Below, in pieces: positions 1 to 6,650 of a stretch of 18,338 bases of DNA. Within the stretch, counting starts at the first letter, position 1. Each line of letters starts with the position of its first letter. A program made the translations under genes and the position numbers. Origin of the DNA: Mariniphaga sp. (GTDB lineage: Bacteria > Bacteroidota > Bacteroidia > Bacteroidales > Prolixibacteraceae); NCBI GenBank assembly GCA_025363795.1, contig JANYLE010000184.1, positions 1 through 18,338 on the forward strand, written 5' to 3'. Under the pieces are notes generated by a model that saw only the letters and a list, made by a program, of their open reading frames with translations, was not told the origin of the DNA and did not search any database.

Positions 1-558
1 GCACATACACAAGCTGCTTCATGTACCGATTGCCATATGGGAACGATGGTTGGAAGATCAGGTGGTCATACCTTTAGTGCAGCAGGCAAATTTGACGGAT
101 GTAATGCTACAGGTTGTCACTCAACTGCTATTACTGCATCAAGCACTACACTTTGGATTAATCCACGTAATGAAATCAAAGCCCTATTAACAGCTCTTTC
201 AGCTAAACTAACAGTTGGTGGCGTTGAAATTATGAACAGGAATGGTGATTCAGCAACCAACCTTTGGTACGGTATAACAGCAAACAACTATGATGGTTAT
301 CTGAATGTTTACGACCCAATTACGAATCCTACAGGTCAAACATACAATGCAAGTAGTTTCAGGTATGTTGGTAACCCTCCTGCAACCTGGTCACAAGCTC
401 AGAAAGATTACAATGCCACATTACCCGTTCTTACACTGTCAAATGCCCAGATGGGTGCTCTTATCAACTTCCAGTTGTGCTTAAGAGATTATAGTTTAGG
501 TATTCACAATTTCGCTTATACTAAGGCTTTGCTTACAAATACAATTGCAAAACTTTAA
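1..558 (+). CDS. Multiheme cytochrome c, C-terminal part (5' end outside window)
   Basis: The reading frame is open from base 1, so this is the last 185 residues of a longer protein; the first ATG in frame (37) lies inside the gene and is not a start. Two heme-attachment motifs are visible: CTDCH at fragment residues 8-12, upstream of that ATG, and CNATGCH at 34-40, which has four residues between the cysteines (CX4CH). The rest is a heme-free domain ending in a GIHNFAYT stretch (His at fragment residue 169). A GxHNPxY-like segment of this sort recurs in multiheme cytochromes, where the histidine can serve as a distal ligand. It heads a cytochrome locus and is followed by a strong terminator. 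Known: CX4CH occurs in cytochrome c3-type proteins. Inferred: a periplasmic or surface electron carrier. The total heme number cannot be known from this window. Confidence 0.85.
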   Translation, partial: AHTQAASCTDCHMGTMVGRSGGHTFSAAGKFDGCNATGCHSTAITASSTTLWINPRNEIKALLTALSAKLTVGGVEIMNRNGDSATNLWYGITANNYDGYLNVYDPITNPTGQTYNASSFRYVGNPPATWSQAQKDYNATLPVLTLSNAQMGALINFQLCLRDYSLGIHNFAYTKALLTNTIAKL

Positions 559-582
559 TAAGGTATTAATGTAATCAAATAT

Positions 583-620
583 AAAAAAGGCTTCTTTTTT
601 AAAAAATTGAAGCCTTTTTT
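583..620 (+). terminator. Intrinsic terminator after the partial multiheme cytochrome
   Basis: A perfect 12-bp inverted repeat (arms 583-594 and 609-620, core GGCTTC/GAAGCC) with a 14-base loop ends in six T. It stands 27 bases before the next start codon, leaving little room for a separate promoter. Confidence 0.85.
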
Positions 621-646
621 GGTATAAACATTAAAAATAGAGCACC

Positions 647-1036
647 ATGAAAAAGCGTCCAATATTCCTTATTTTAATTTTATTTTCACTATTCTTAGGT
701 AGTTGCAAATACGATTTTATTCTGCCTGAGCCAACAGTTCCGATTGATAACGGTGGAAACCCGATCAGTTTTGCAACACAAATAGCACCAATTTTTTCAG
801 CCAGTAATAAATGTACCGCTTGTCACAATCCAGGTGGACAAGCGCCTGATTTGTCAGCGGCCAATGCTTTTTCGCAAATCACTGCGAAATATCTAAATAC
901 CACCACACCGGAAGCGAGTCCAATTTATGTCTTTCCTTCACCGACCAACACTACAGGTCATACCTGGAAAAAGTATACGGCCAATGAAGCTGCACTTGTT
1001 CTTGCATGGATAAAAGAAGGAGCTAAAAACAATTAA
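647..1036 (+). CDS. Lipoprotein monoheme cytochrome c
   Basis: A 129-residue protein with a lipoprotein signal peptide: lysines and arginine at 2-4, a hydrophobic stretch at 5-17 and a lipobox LGSC with the lipidated cysteine at residue 20. One heme motif, CTACH, lies at 56-60 and is followed by HNPGGQAPDL, as in small class I-like cytochrome domains. The C-terminus (ANEAALVLAWIKEGAKNN) resembles the closing helix of such domains. It sits 11 bases before the DUF5777 beta-barrel gene and is probably co-transcribed with it. Inferred: a membrane-anchored electron carrier, likely on the outer membrane, working with the barrel. A distal methionine is not evident, so the sixth heme ligand is unclear. 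No family name beyond cytochrome c can be given. Confidence 0.85.
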   Translation: MKKRPIFLILILFSLFLGSCKYDFILPEPTVPIDNGGNPISFATQIAPIFSASNKCTACHNPGGQAPDLSAANAFSQITAKYLNTTTPEASPIYVFPSPTNTTGHTWKKYTANEAALVLAWIKEGAKNN

Positions 1037-1047
1037 TACTCGCAGAT

Positions 1048-1962
1048 ATGAAAAAAAATATACTATTTATAACTCTTTTATTACTTATTTCCACTTTCGC
1101 TTTCGCGCAGGAAGATTCGACTGGGGTGAAAGTGAAAGACAAACCAGTAAGATCACCTTTTGAGAGCGGCTATCTAATCGATGCACAAACAACAGTTATA
1201 CCAAATGCTCATACATTGGAGTTTGTTATACAACACAAATTTGGGAGTGTTGAGAATGGCCATTCGGACTTATGGGGTATTTATGCCGCGGGTTCAAACA
1301 TCAGACTTGGACTGAACTATGTTCCAGTAAAAAATTTCCAGATCGGTCTCGGAATGACGAAGAAGAATATGGCCGTCGATGCTAATGCTAAATGGACGAT
1401 TTTTCAACAAACACGTAAAAATACACACCCGATTGCTGTTGCATTATTTGGTAATGTCGCATTTGACGGAAGAAATGAAACTGCTTTTGAATCAGGAATG
1501 GTAAGAATCGCATCCGATAAGCTACCAGTACATTTTAGATTTAACGATCGGGTGAGTTATTTTTCGGAATTGATCATTGGTCGAAAATTCAACGACTGGT
1601 TATCGCTCCAGGCTGGATTAAGTTTCACCCATTACAATGCAATAGGCGTAGTTTATGACCACGACAAAGTTGGTGTTCATTTTAATGGCCGTTTGAAAGT
1701 ATCTCCACAGGGATCGATTATTTTCAATTATGACAATCCGTTGAAAATTAAAAAAATCTCGGAACAACTTGAGTGGACCAACCATCCAAAACCAAATGTT
1801 TCCTTCGGATACGAAATTTCGACCAGTACACATGCTTTCCAGATTTACGTAAGTGCAACAAATAGCATCTTACCACAGGATAATATGATGTGGAATCAAA
1901 ATGACTTTTTTGCAGGGAAATATGCTATAGGTTTTAACATTACCCGTTTGTGGGGATTTTAA
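1048..1962 (+). CDS. DUF5777-like outer-membrane beta-barrel protein
   Basis: A 304-residue protein with a cleavable signal peptide (about 1-20, ending AFA before QED). The remainder is rich in alternating polar and aromatic strand-like segments, such as HTLEFVIQHKFG, SNIRLGLNYVP and NFQIGLGMTK, and it ends in a C-terminal phenylalanine (RLWGF), the usual outer-membrane assembly signal. The pattern of a short N-terminus, an LEFVIQHRFG-like first strand and about 12-14 strands matches the DUF5777 barrel family of Bacteroidota, which I recall as often lying beside c-type cytochromes. It has no cysteine pairs or heme motifs. Its function is not established. Context between a lipoprotein cytochrome and a soluble cytochrome suggests an outer-membrane partner for electron transfer. 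It is far smaller than MtrB-type porins, so equivalence to them is not claimed. Confidence 0.8.
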   Translation: MKKNILFITLLLLISTFAFAQEDSTGVKVKDKPVRSPFESGYLIDAQTTVIPNAHTLEFVIQHKFGSVENGHSDLWGIYAAGSNIRLGLNYVPVKNFQIGLGMTKKNMAVDANAKWTIFQQTRKNTHPIAVALFGNVAFDGRNETAFESGMVRIASDKLPVHFRFNDRVSYFSELIIGRKFNDWLSLQAGLSFTHYNAIGVVYDHDKVGVHFNGRLKVSPQGSIIFNYDNPLKIKKISEQLEWTNHPKPNVSFGYEISTSTHAFQIYVSATNSILPQDNMMWNQNDFFAGKYAIGFNITRLWGF

Positions 1963-2034
1963 TAACTCAATTTAGGTTATATCTCATAAAATTTATAGTT
2001 TTATTGAATATTTAATTCACAAAATTTTAAAAAT

Positions 2035-2457
2035 ATGAAAAGAGGATTAATTAATTTACTTGGCGGAATTGGCATGATGGCCATCGCAATTGTACTTTTT
2101 GCTTTTGTTGCACCTCAGGATCAAAAGTTGGGTGCTGCCTGGAAAATTCCAGCAGAGTATAAAACCATGAAAAATCCGCAGAAAGCAACTCCCGATCTTT
2201 TGAATGTAGGCAAAATGGCTTATGCCAAATCCTGCAAATCATGTCACGGTGGAGCTGGTTTAGGTGATGGTCCTAAAGCTAGCAGCATGAAAACAAAAAT
2301 TAATTCGTTTAAAGATGCCAAGTTCCAGGCTCAGACTGATGGTGAAATCTATTTCCAGTCGTTCATTGGCCGGGATGATATGCCAAATTTCGAGAAAAAA
2401 ATTCCTGAGTTGGAAGATCGTTGGGCAATCGTAAATTACATTCGTACTTTGAAATAA
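2035..2457 (+). CDS. Monoheme cytochrome c (copy 1)
   Basis: A 140-residue exported or membrane-anchored class I cytochrome c. An N-terminal hydrophobic helix (about 5-25) is followed by APQDQK. The heme motif CKSCH is at 67-71, followed by GDGPKASSMKTK. Met116 in GRDDMPNF is the likely distal ligand. The closing helix (DRWAIVNYIRTLK) packs against the heme in this fold. This is the usual composition of Bacteroidota small c-type cytochromes that carry electrons in the periplasm. A paralogue of exactly the same length lies at 4442-4864, and the mature parts are roughly 60% identical by eye. The gene follows the barrel gene after 72 AT-rich bases and is closed by a strong hairpin terminator. 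Its likely partners are the adjoining membrane cytochromes. Confidence 0.93.
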   Translation: MKRGLINLLGGIGMMAIAIVLFAFVAPQDQKLGAAWKIPAEYKTMKNPQKATPDLLNVGKMAYAKSCKSCHGGAGLGDGPKASSMKTKINSFKDAKFQAQTDGEIYFQSFIGRDDMPNFEKKIPELEDRWAIVNYIRTLK

Positions 2458-2473
2458 ACAATCATTTCTATAG

Positions 2474-2509
2474 ATGCTGGAGTCCGAAATCCGGACTTCA
2501 GCATTTTTA
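2474..2509 (+). terminator. Intrinsic terminator between monoheme and seven-heme cytochrome genes
   Basis: A 13-bp stem (2474-2486 with 2492-2504, one G-U pair) has a 5-base loop and a following T-run. It ends only 15 bases before the next ATG, so any promoter for the next gene would have to overlap the hairpin. Confidence 0.85.
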
Positions 2510-2523
2510 TTTAATAGCATATT

Positions 2524-3462
2524 ATGCGAAGCTATCTTCATTTTGTCGTTGTAATCATTTTGATTTCTTTTTTCTCACCAACTCAGGCCCAGAATCAGGC
2601 GCTCGCCCCTGAAAATGATTTATGCCTGAAGTGTCACACCAACCAAACCATCACCTTTCTTAATACCTTAACCAAACGTCAGGACAAACGGATGATGAAT
2701 CCGTTGTATATTTTAAACAAAGACCATCTGGCAGCAGGGGTTCACGCAAAATTTAAATGTACCGATTGCCATTCTGCAGATTACAGCAAGTATCCCCACA
2801 ATGCAGAGCTAAAACTTGAGCCATTAAGCACTTGTCTGGATTGCCATGGAGGTGATGCCAAATATGCTGCTTATAAATTCGAGAAAATTGATGAAGAATT
2901 TCAGAAAAGTGTACATTTTCAAAAGGTAGGCGAAAGTTTTACCTGTTCAAAATGTCATAATCAACATTACTACCAGGCGAAATCACGCAATAGTTCTGAA
3001 GTCGGCGAAATCGTTGGATTCAGCAACGATATGTGCATGTCCTGTCACAGCAACAACAATAAATTCCTTTTATTTTCGAATAAACTTAAACCAGAACTCA
3101 GCCAGATTCATGACTGGCTACCTAATCAGGAGTTGCATTTTAAGAATGTAAGATGTATAGAATGCCACACGGTCGTGGTTGATTCGTTGTCGGTTTCACA
3201 CAATATTCTCCCGAAAGAAAAAGCACTGAAGAATTGTGTCGAATGTCATTCAAAAAATTCGATGCTTGAAGCTTCCTTATACAAATATAAAAATATTCAA
3301 ACCCGCACTGAAAAAGGCAAGTTAAACTCCATAATTACAAATAAGTCGTATATCATTGGAGCTTATCAGAATGAATGGCTGAACAACTTTAGCATTATCA
3401 TATTTCTAATGGCGCTTGTTGGCATTAGTATTCATCTGATTATTAGAATAATAAAAAAATAA
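2524..3462 (+). CDS. Seven-heme c-type cytochrome with C-terminal membrane anchor
   Basis: A 312-residue protein with a signal peptide (about 1-22, cut near TQA) and seven CXXCH motifs at 34-38, 79-83, 104-108, 141-145, 171-175, 211-215 and 238-242. A single hydrophobic helix at about 289-308 ends in lysines, so the heme domain should face the periplasm with its tail in the inner membrane. Extra histidines lie between the motifs (for example 74, 92, 131, 205, 226) and could supply bis-His ligation. The next gene, a cytochrome b561-like protein, starts 4 bases after this stop, so the two are surely translated together. Inferred: the pair takes electrons from menaquinol and passes them to periplasmic cytochromes. 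This resembles a split version of Geobacter CbcL, in which a multiheme c domain is fused to a diheme b domain. It could also be part of another quinone-linked reductase. Confidence 0.9.
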   Translation: MRSYLHFVVVIILISFFSPTQAQNQALAPENDLCLKCHTNQTITFLNTLTKRQDKRMMNPLYILNKDHLAAGVHAKFKCTDCHSADYSKYPHNAELKLEPLSTCLDCHGGDAKYAAYKFEKIDEEFQKSVHFQKVGESFTCSKCHNQHYYQAKSRNSSEVGEIVGFSNDMCMSCHSNNNKFLLFSNKLKPELSQIHDWLPNQELHFKNVRCIECHTVVVDSLSVSHNILPKEKALKNCVECHSKNSMLEASLYKYKNIQTRTEKGKLNSIITNKSYIIGAYQNEWLNNFSIIIFLMALVGISIHLIIRIIKK

Positions 3463-3466
3463 GTTT

Positions 3467-4096
3467 ATGACTTCTGAAAGCAAAATCTATTTTTATCCCA
3501 TTTGGCTGAGAATTTGGCATGGAATCAACGCACTAAGTATCTTAGTTTTGATTTTTACCGGAATCAACATGCAATATGCCAACCAGAATTTCAAATTAAT
3601 GGACTTTGAATTGGCTGTTAATCTTCATAATATATTTGGAATTACCGTAACATTAAATTACCTGCTTTTTTTCATCGGGAATATGATGACTTCCAACAAA
3701 AAGTACTACCGTCTTAAAATGAAAGGCTTAATAAAAAGGCTAATCTTACAGGTAAATTATTATACTTCCGGAATGTTCAAAAATGAAAATCCACCCTTCC
3801 CGCTGAACGAAAAACGGAAATTCAATCCGATGCAAAAAGTCACTTATTTATTAGCAATGTACATTTTTGTTCCAGGCTTAATTATCACAGGTTTAGCCCT
3901 GCTCTTCCCTGAAACGATCATCGAAGAAGTCTATTCCTTGAGTGGTATCTTTATGACTGCAGTCTTACATGCCAGCCTTGGTTTTCTGGTTTCTATATTC
4001 CTGGTTATCCATTTATATGTTGCTTCAATTGGCAAGCATCCTTTAAATAACTTTAAAAGTATCATCGACGGCTACCACGACATCAGCGGACATTAA
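3467..4096 (+). CDS. Cytochrome b561/HydC-like membrane cytochrome b
   Basis: A 209-residue membrane protein with four long hydrophobic segments (about 18-36, 52-72, 126-147, 163-186). Histidines lie in or at the edges of the helices: His18 (IWHGIN), His54 (NLHNIFG), His168 (VLHASLG) and His182 (VIHLYVA). That spacing is what is expected for two b hemes in the cytochrome b561/Ni-Fe hydrogenase b-subunit/thiosulfate reductase b-subunit superfamily. There is no signal peptide and no heme c motif. The start lies 4 bases after the seven-heme cytochrome stop. Known for the family: it anchors periplasmic redox partners and exchanges electrons with the quinone pool. Inferred: the quinol-oxidising (or quinone-reducing) half of a two-protein complex with its upstream neighbour. 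The direction of electron flow cannot be read from sequence. Confidence 0.88.
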   Translation: MTSESKIYFYPIWLRIWHGINALSILVLIFTGINMQYANQNFKLMDFELAVNLHNIFGITVTLNYLLFFIGNMMTSNKKYYRLKMKGLIKRLILQVNYYTSGMFKNENPPFPLNEKRKFNPMQKVTYLLAMYIFVPGLIITGLALLFPETIIEEVYSLSGIFMTAVLHASLGFLVSIFLVIHLYVASIGKHPLNNFKSIIDGYHDISGH

Positions 4097-4441
4097 CTTA
4101 TTATACAGCAAATTTGACTTCACATAATTGAAATATCCTGATTTAAAATGCTTAAGTCAGGATATTTTGTTTTAATAGTTTCCGAATCTCCCATTTTTTC
4201 GTTTATTTTATATCAATTAATTAATACACTTATATCAAGAGAATCAATCAAAGTTAATCTGATATCATTTCTATTTTTGACCATTCATTCTTCTTTGCGT
4301 TGCTAAATTAAAAACCGCATCATTTGGCTTGGTATTTGCAACACAACCTGAAATCACAGGATAGCAAAAAGACGAAATTCAAAATGAGGAGTGATTCAAA
4401 TTAATAATGCAACTGTGAAGTTTAACCATTTAAAAATTGAA
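4097..4441 (+). other. Intergenic stretch with terminator and possible promoter
   Basis: This 345-base gap holds the hairpin terminator of the preceding operon (4131-4172) and then strongly AT-rich DNA. TATTTTTG at 4272-4279 fits the Bacteroidota TAnnTTTG -7 element, but no clear TTG lies at the proper distance upstream. A GTG-initiated extension of the next gene to 4391 is possible but unlikely (see that gene). I see no RNA gene or further coding sequence here. Confidence 0.5.
4131..4172 (+). terminator. Intrinsic terminator after the cytochrome b gene
   Basis: A perfect 11-bp inverted repeat (AAATATCCTGA at 4131-4141, TCAGGATATTT at 4157-4167) can extend inward with more A-T and G-U pairs. 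It is followed by TTTGTTTTA. Confidence 0.75.
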
Positions 4442-4864
4442 ATGATGAAGAAGAATTTAAGTAGGTTGTTTTGGAGCATGAGTGTTGCTTTTTGTATGAT
4501 TGCAATTTTCGCATTTACCGTTCCACAAGATCAAAAAGCGGGTGCGCCATGGAAGATTCCGGCCACTTTTAAAGCCAGCGCTAACACCTTCAAGGGTGCT
4601 GCTTCCGAGAAAGTCGGTAAATTGCTGTATGCCAAGCATTGCAAATCATGCCATGGTAATATTGGAGAAGGTGACGGCCCTAAAGCTTCGAGCATGAAGA
4701 CTAAAATCGAATCATTTAAAGATCCGAAATTCCAAGCTCAGGCAGATAAGGATATCTATTATCAGATCGTAGTTGGTCGTGATGAAATGCCTGCATTTGA
4801 CAAAAAACTTCTTGATGAAGAAGATCGTTGGGCACTGGTAAATTATGTGCGGACACTTAAGTAA
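4442..4864 (+). CDS. Monoheme cytochrome c (copy 2)
   Basis: A class I cytochrome c of 140 residues, paralogous to the one at 2035-2457. The open frame reaches back to a GTG at 4391. ATG 4442 is chosen because it gives exactly the length of the paralogue and puts the heme motif CKSCH at the same place (67-71). It also starts directly with lysines and a hydrophobic helix (about 9-26). The shared blocks PQDQK, YAK-CKSCHG, GDGPKASSMKTKI, KFQAQ, GRD-MP and DRWA-VNY-RTLK include the heme site and the likely distal methionine (GRDEMPAF). Unlike copy 1 it has its own upstream spacer and is flanked by terminators, so it is probably a separate transcript. Inferred: a periplasmic shuttle serving the neighbouring seven-heme proteins. 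Confidence 0.93.
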   Translation: MMKKNLSRLFWSMSVAFCMIAIFAFTVPQDQKAGAPWKIPATFKASANTFKGAASEKVGKLLYAKHCKSCHGNIGEGDGPKASSMKTKIESFKDPKFQAQADKDIYYQIVVGRDEMPAFDKKLLDEEDRWALVNYVRTLK

Positions 4865-4874
4865 ATATTATTGA

Positions 4875-4912
4875 AAAAGTACTGGAAGGAAATTCCAGTA
4901 CTTTTCCTTTTT
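4875..4912 (+). terminator. Intrinsic terminator after cytochrome c copy 2
   Basis: A perfect 13-bp inverted repeat (4875-4887 with 4893-4905, core AGTACTGGAA/TTCCAGTACT) with a 5-base loop is followed by a pyrimidine-rich T tract. Confidence 0.88.
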
Positions 4913-4940
4913 ACCTTTTTAACTGGATATCAGACTGACT

Positions 4941-4979
4941 GTAAACCGATATTGCCTCCACGGGTTTACTTTTTTTTTT
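4941..4979 (+). terminator. Second, tandem terminator or leader attenuator
   Basis: GTAAACC (4941-4947) pairs with GGTTTAC (4963-4969) across a 15-base loop, and an unbroken run of T follows (4970-4979). It lies 29 bases after the first terminator and 31 bases before the start of the NapC/NirT-type cytochrome gene, so it may be a backup terminator or an attenuator for that gene. Confidence 0.65.
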
Positions 4980-5010
4980 CAAAATAGACTAAACAATTTA
5001 TCCAAAATAT

Positions 5011-6507
5011 ATGCATCTGCCAAAATCAACCAAAAATCTGCTAACCATTGCAGGAGCAACTATTGCTGTTATCAGTTTACTGATCATTGTGTTGCTGTTT
5101 CTAGTTTCAACAACCTTTGAAAGTAATAATTCCTTCCTCGGGATATTTATCTACATGGTTCTTCCGGCTTTACTTTTTTTTGGTTTGATTTTAATACCGA
5201 TCGGAATGATCAGGGTAAAAAGACAGGAAAAACAAAAAGTTGCCGGAACCCCCGATTACCCGCTTTGGGATTTTAATAAACCATCCACCCGAAATGCAGC
5301 TATTATCTTCCTGGTTGGCACTATTTGCCTGGTCATATTGTCGTCAATAGGTAGTTTTCAGGCTTTTCACATCACTGAATCAAATGAATTTTGCGGAAAG
5401 CTTTGTCATAATGTAATGAAACCTGAATATACCGCCTATCAGAATTCACCGCACGAACGTGTAAATTGCGTTGAATGTCATGTGGGCTCAGGCGCTGGCT
5501 GGTATGTCAGAAGTAAAATTACCGGATTATACCAGGTTTATGCAGTAATAACCAATCAGATACCTCATCCAATTGTCACTCCCATCGAAAGTTTAAGACC
5601 AGCCCGTGAAACATGCGAGCATTGTCACTGGCCGGAAAAATTCTATGACAGGAAACAAAAAAATAAAATTTACTACCTTGCAGATGAAACTACATCAGCA
5701 TGGAATATTCAGCTTCAGATGAAAACAAGTGCCAGCAACAGCGCGCAAGGTATAGCGCAAGGTATTCACTGGCACATTAATCCCAATGTGAAGATTGAAT
5801 ACATTGCTTCTGCCCGCAGCAGGGAGAAAATTCCATGGGTAAAATATACCAACCTTAAAACTGGCGAAACAACCATTTTTGAAGATCCCGCTGAAAAACT
5901 GACTTCGGCTCAGCACGACACACTGGAAACCCGTACGATGGATTGCATCGACTGTCATAACCGCCCTTCACACAATTACAAGGCACCACAAATTTTCATC
6001 GACGAATTGATAACCGCAGGAAAAATTCCCCGCAATCTTCCGGATGTAAAAGTGGTCGCCATGAACGTATTGAATCAGGATTACTCGACCACAGACAGTG
6101 CGATGATCGCAATTAAAGCTCAGGTGACCGATTACTATACAACCATGTATCCCAAATTGCTTGAGGCAAAAAAGACGGAGATACAACAGACAATAGCTGG
6201 TATCCAGGAAGGTTATAGTCAAAATGTTTTCCCGGAAATGGGTGTAAAATGGACGGCCCACCCAAATCACATCGGCCATACGGAAACTAACGGCTGCTTT
6301 CGTTGTCACAACGATAAACATCAATCGGCAAGTGGAAAGGTTATTTCGCGGGATTGTAATTTGTGCCATAATATTGTTGCGCAAGGAGCTGACTCCACGA
6401 TGGAAGTTTCCAACTCTTTTAAACCACTTGCTTTCAAACACCCGGTTGATATTAACGATCAATGGAAAACAAAATTGTGTTCTGAATGTCATTATAAACT
6501 TTATTGA
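5011..6507 (+). CDS. ImcH-like seven-heme NapC/NirT-family membrane cytochrome c
   Basis: A 498-residue inner-membrane quinol-linked cytochrome. Three hydrophobic helices (about 10-33, 43-66, 96-116) are followed by a periplasmic domain with seven heme sites: CGKLCH at 128-133, then CXXCH at 153-157, 202-206, 312-316, 429-433, 449-453 and 490-494. The block from 128 to 160 (CH-NVMKPEYTAYQNSPH, then CVECHVG) is the NapC/NirT signature. Met136 is placed like the methionine beside the first heme of NrfH/NapC. The first site has three residues between the cysteines (CX3CH), one more than usual. Length, three helices and seven hemes match Geobacter ImcH, which moves electrons from menaquinol to periplasmic carriers during growth on high-potential extracellular acceptors. 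Homology to that exact role is inferred. Other NapC/NirT proteins feed nitrate, nitrite or TMAO reductases, none of which is in the window. Confidence 0.9.
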   Translation: MHLPKSTKNLLTIAGATIAVISLLIIVLLFLVSTTFESNNSFLGIFIYMVLPALLFFGLILIPIGMIRVKRQEKQKVAGTPDYPLWDFNKPSTRNAAIIFLVGTICLVILSSIGSFQAFHITESNEFCGKLCHNVMKPEYTAYQNSPHERVNCVECHVGSGAGWYVRSKITGLYQVYAVITNQIPHPIVTPIESLRPARETCEHCHWPEKFYDRKQKNKIYYLADETTSAWNIQLQMKTSASNSAQGIAQGIHWHINPNVKIEYIASARSREKIPWVKYTNLKTGETTIFEDPAEKLTSAQHDTLETRTMDCIDCHNRPSHNYKAPQIFIDELITAGKIPRNLPDVKVVAMNVLNQDYSTTDSAMIAIKAQVTDYYTTMYPKLLEAKKTEIQQTIAGIQEGYSQNVFPEMGVKWTAHPNHIGHTETNGCFRCHNDKHQSASGKVISRDCNLCHNIVAQGADSTMEVSNSFKPLAFKHPVDINDQWKTKLCSECHYKLY

Positions 6508-6591
6508 AAATTAAGATATTAGCCGTTTAGTTGAGACGGAGGATTTTAAAACCCCAATTTACTAAAAGCTAAAAAGCTGAAACTATCACTC

Positions 6592-6625
6592 CTAAAAGGC
6601 TGTTTAACCAACAGCCTTTTAGTTT
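6592..6625 (+). terminator. Intrinsic terminator between NapC-type cytochrome and ccsBA
   Basis: A perfect 13-bp inverted repeat (6592-6604 with 6610-6622, core AAAAGGCTGTT/AACAGCCTTTT) with a 5-base loop is followed by TTT. It ends about 25 bases before the next ATG. Confidence 0.8.
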
Positions 6626-6650
6626 ATTCCAATTTTGATCAACCAGTTTA

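Noticed and set aside
4391..4441. GTG-initiated 17-codon extension of the second monoheme cytochrome.
   Set aside because: It would put a polar peptide in front of the signal helix. The ATG at 4442 gives exactly the length and heme position of the paralogue.
5968..6492. A 174-codon open frame on the minus strand, fully inside the NapC/NirT-type cytochrome gene.
   Set aside because: The + strand frame carries four heme motifs in this stretch and is clearly coding; the antisense product resembles no protein and has no start context.
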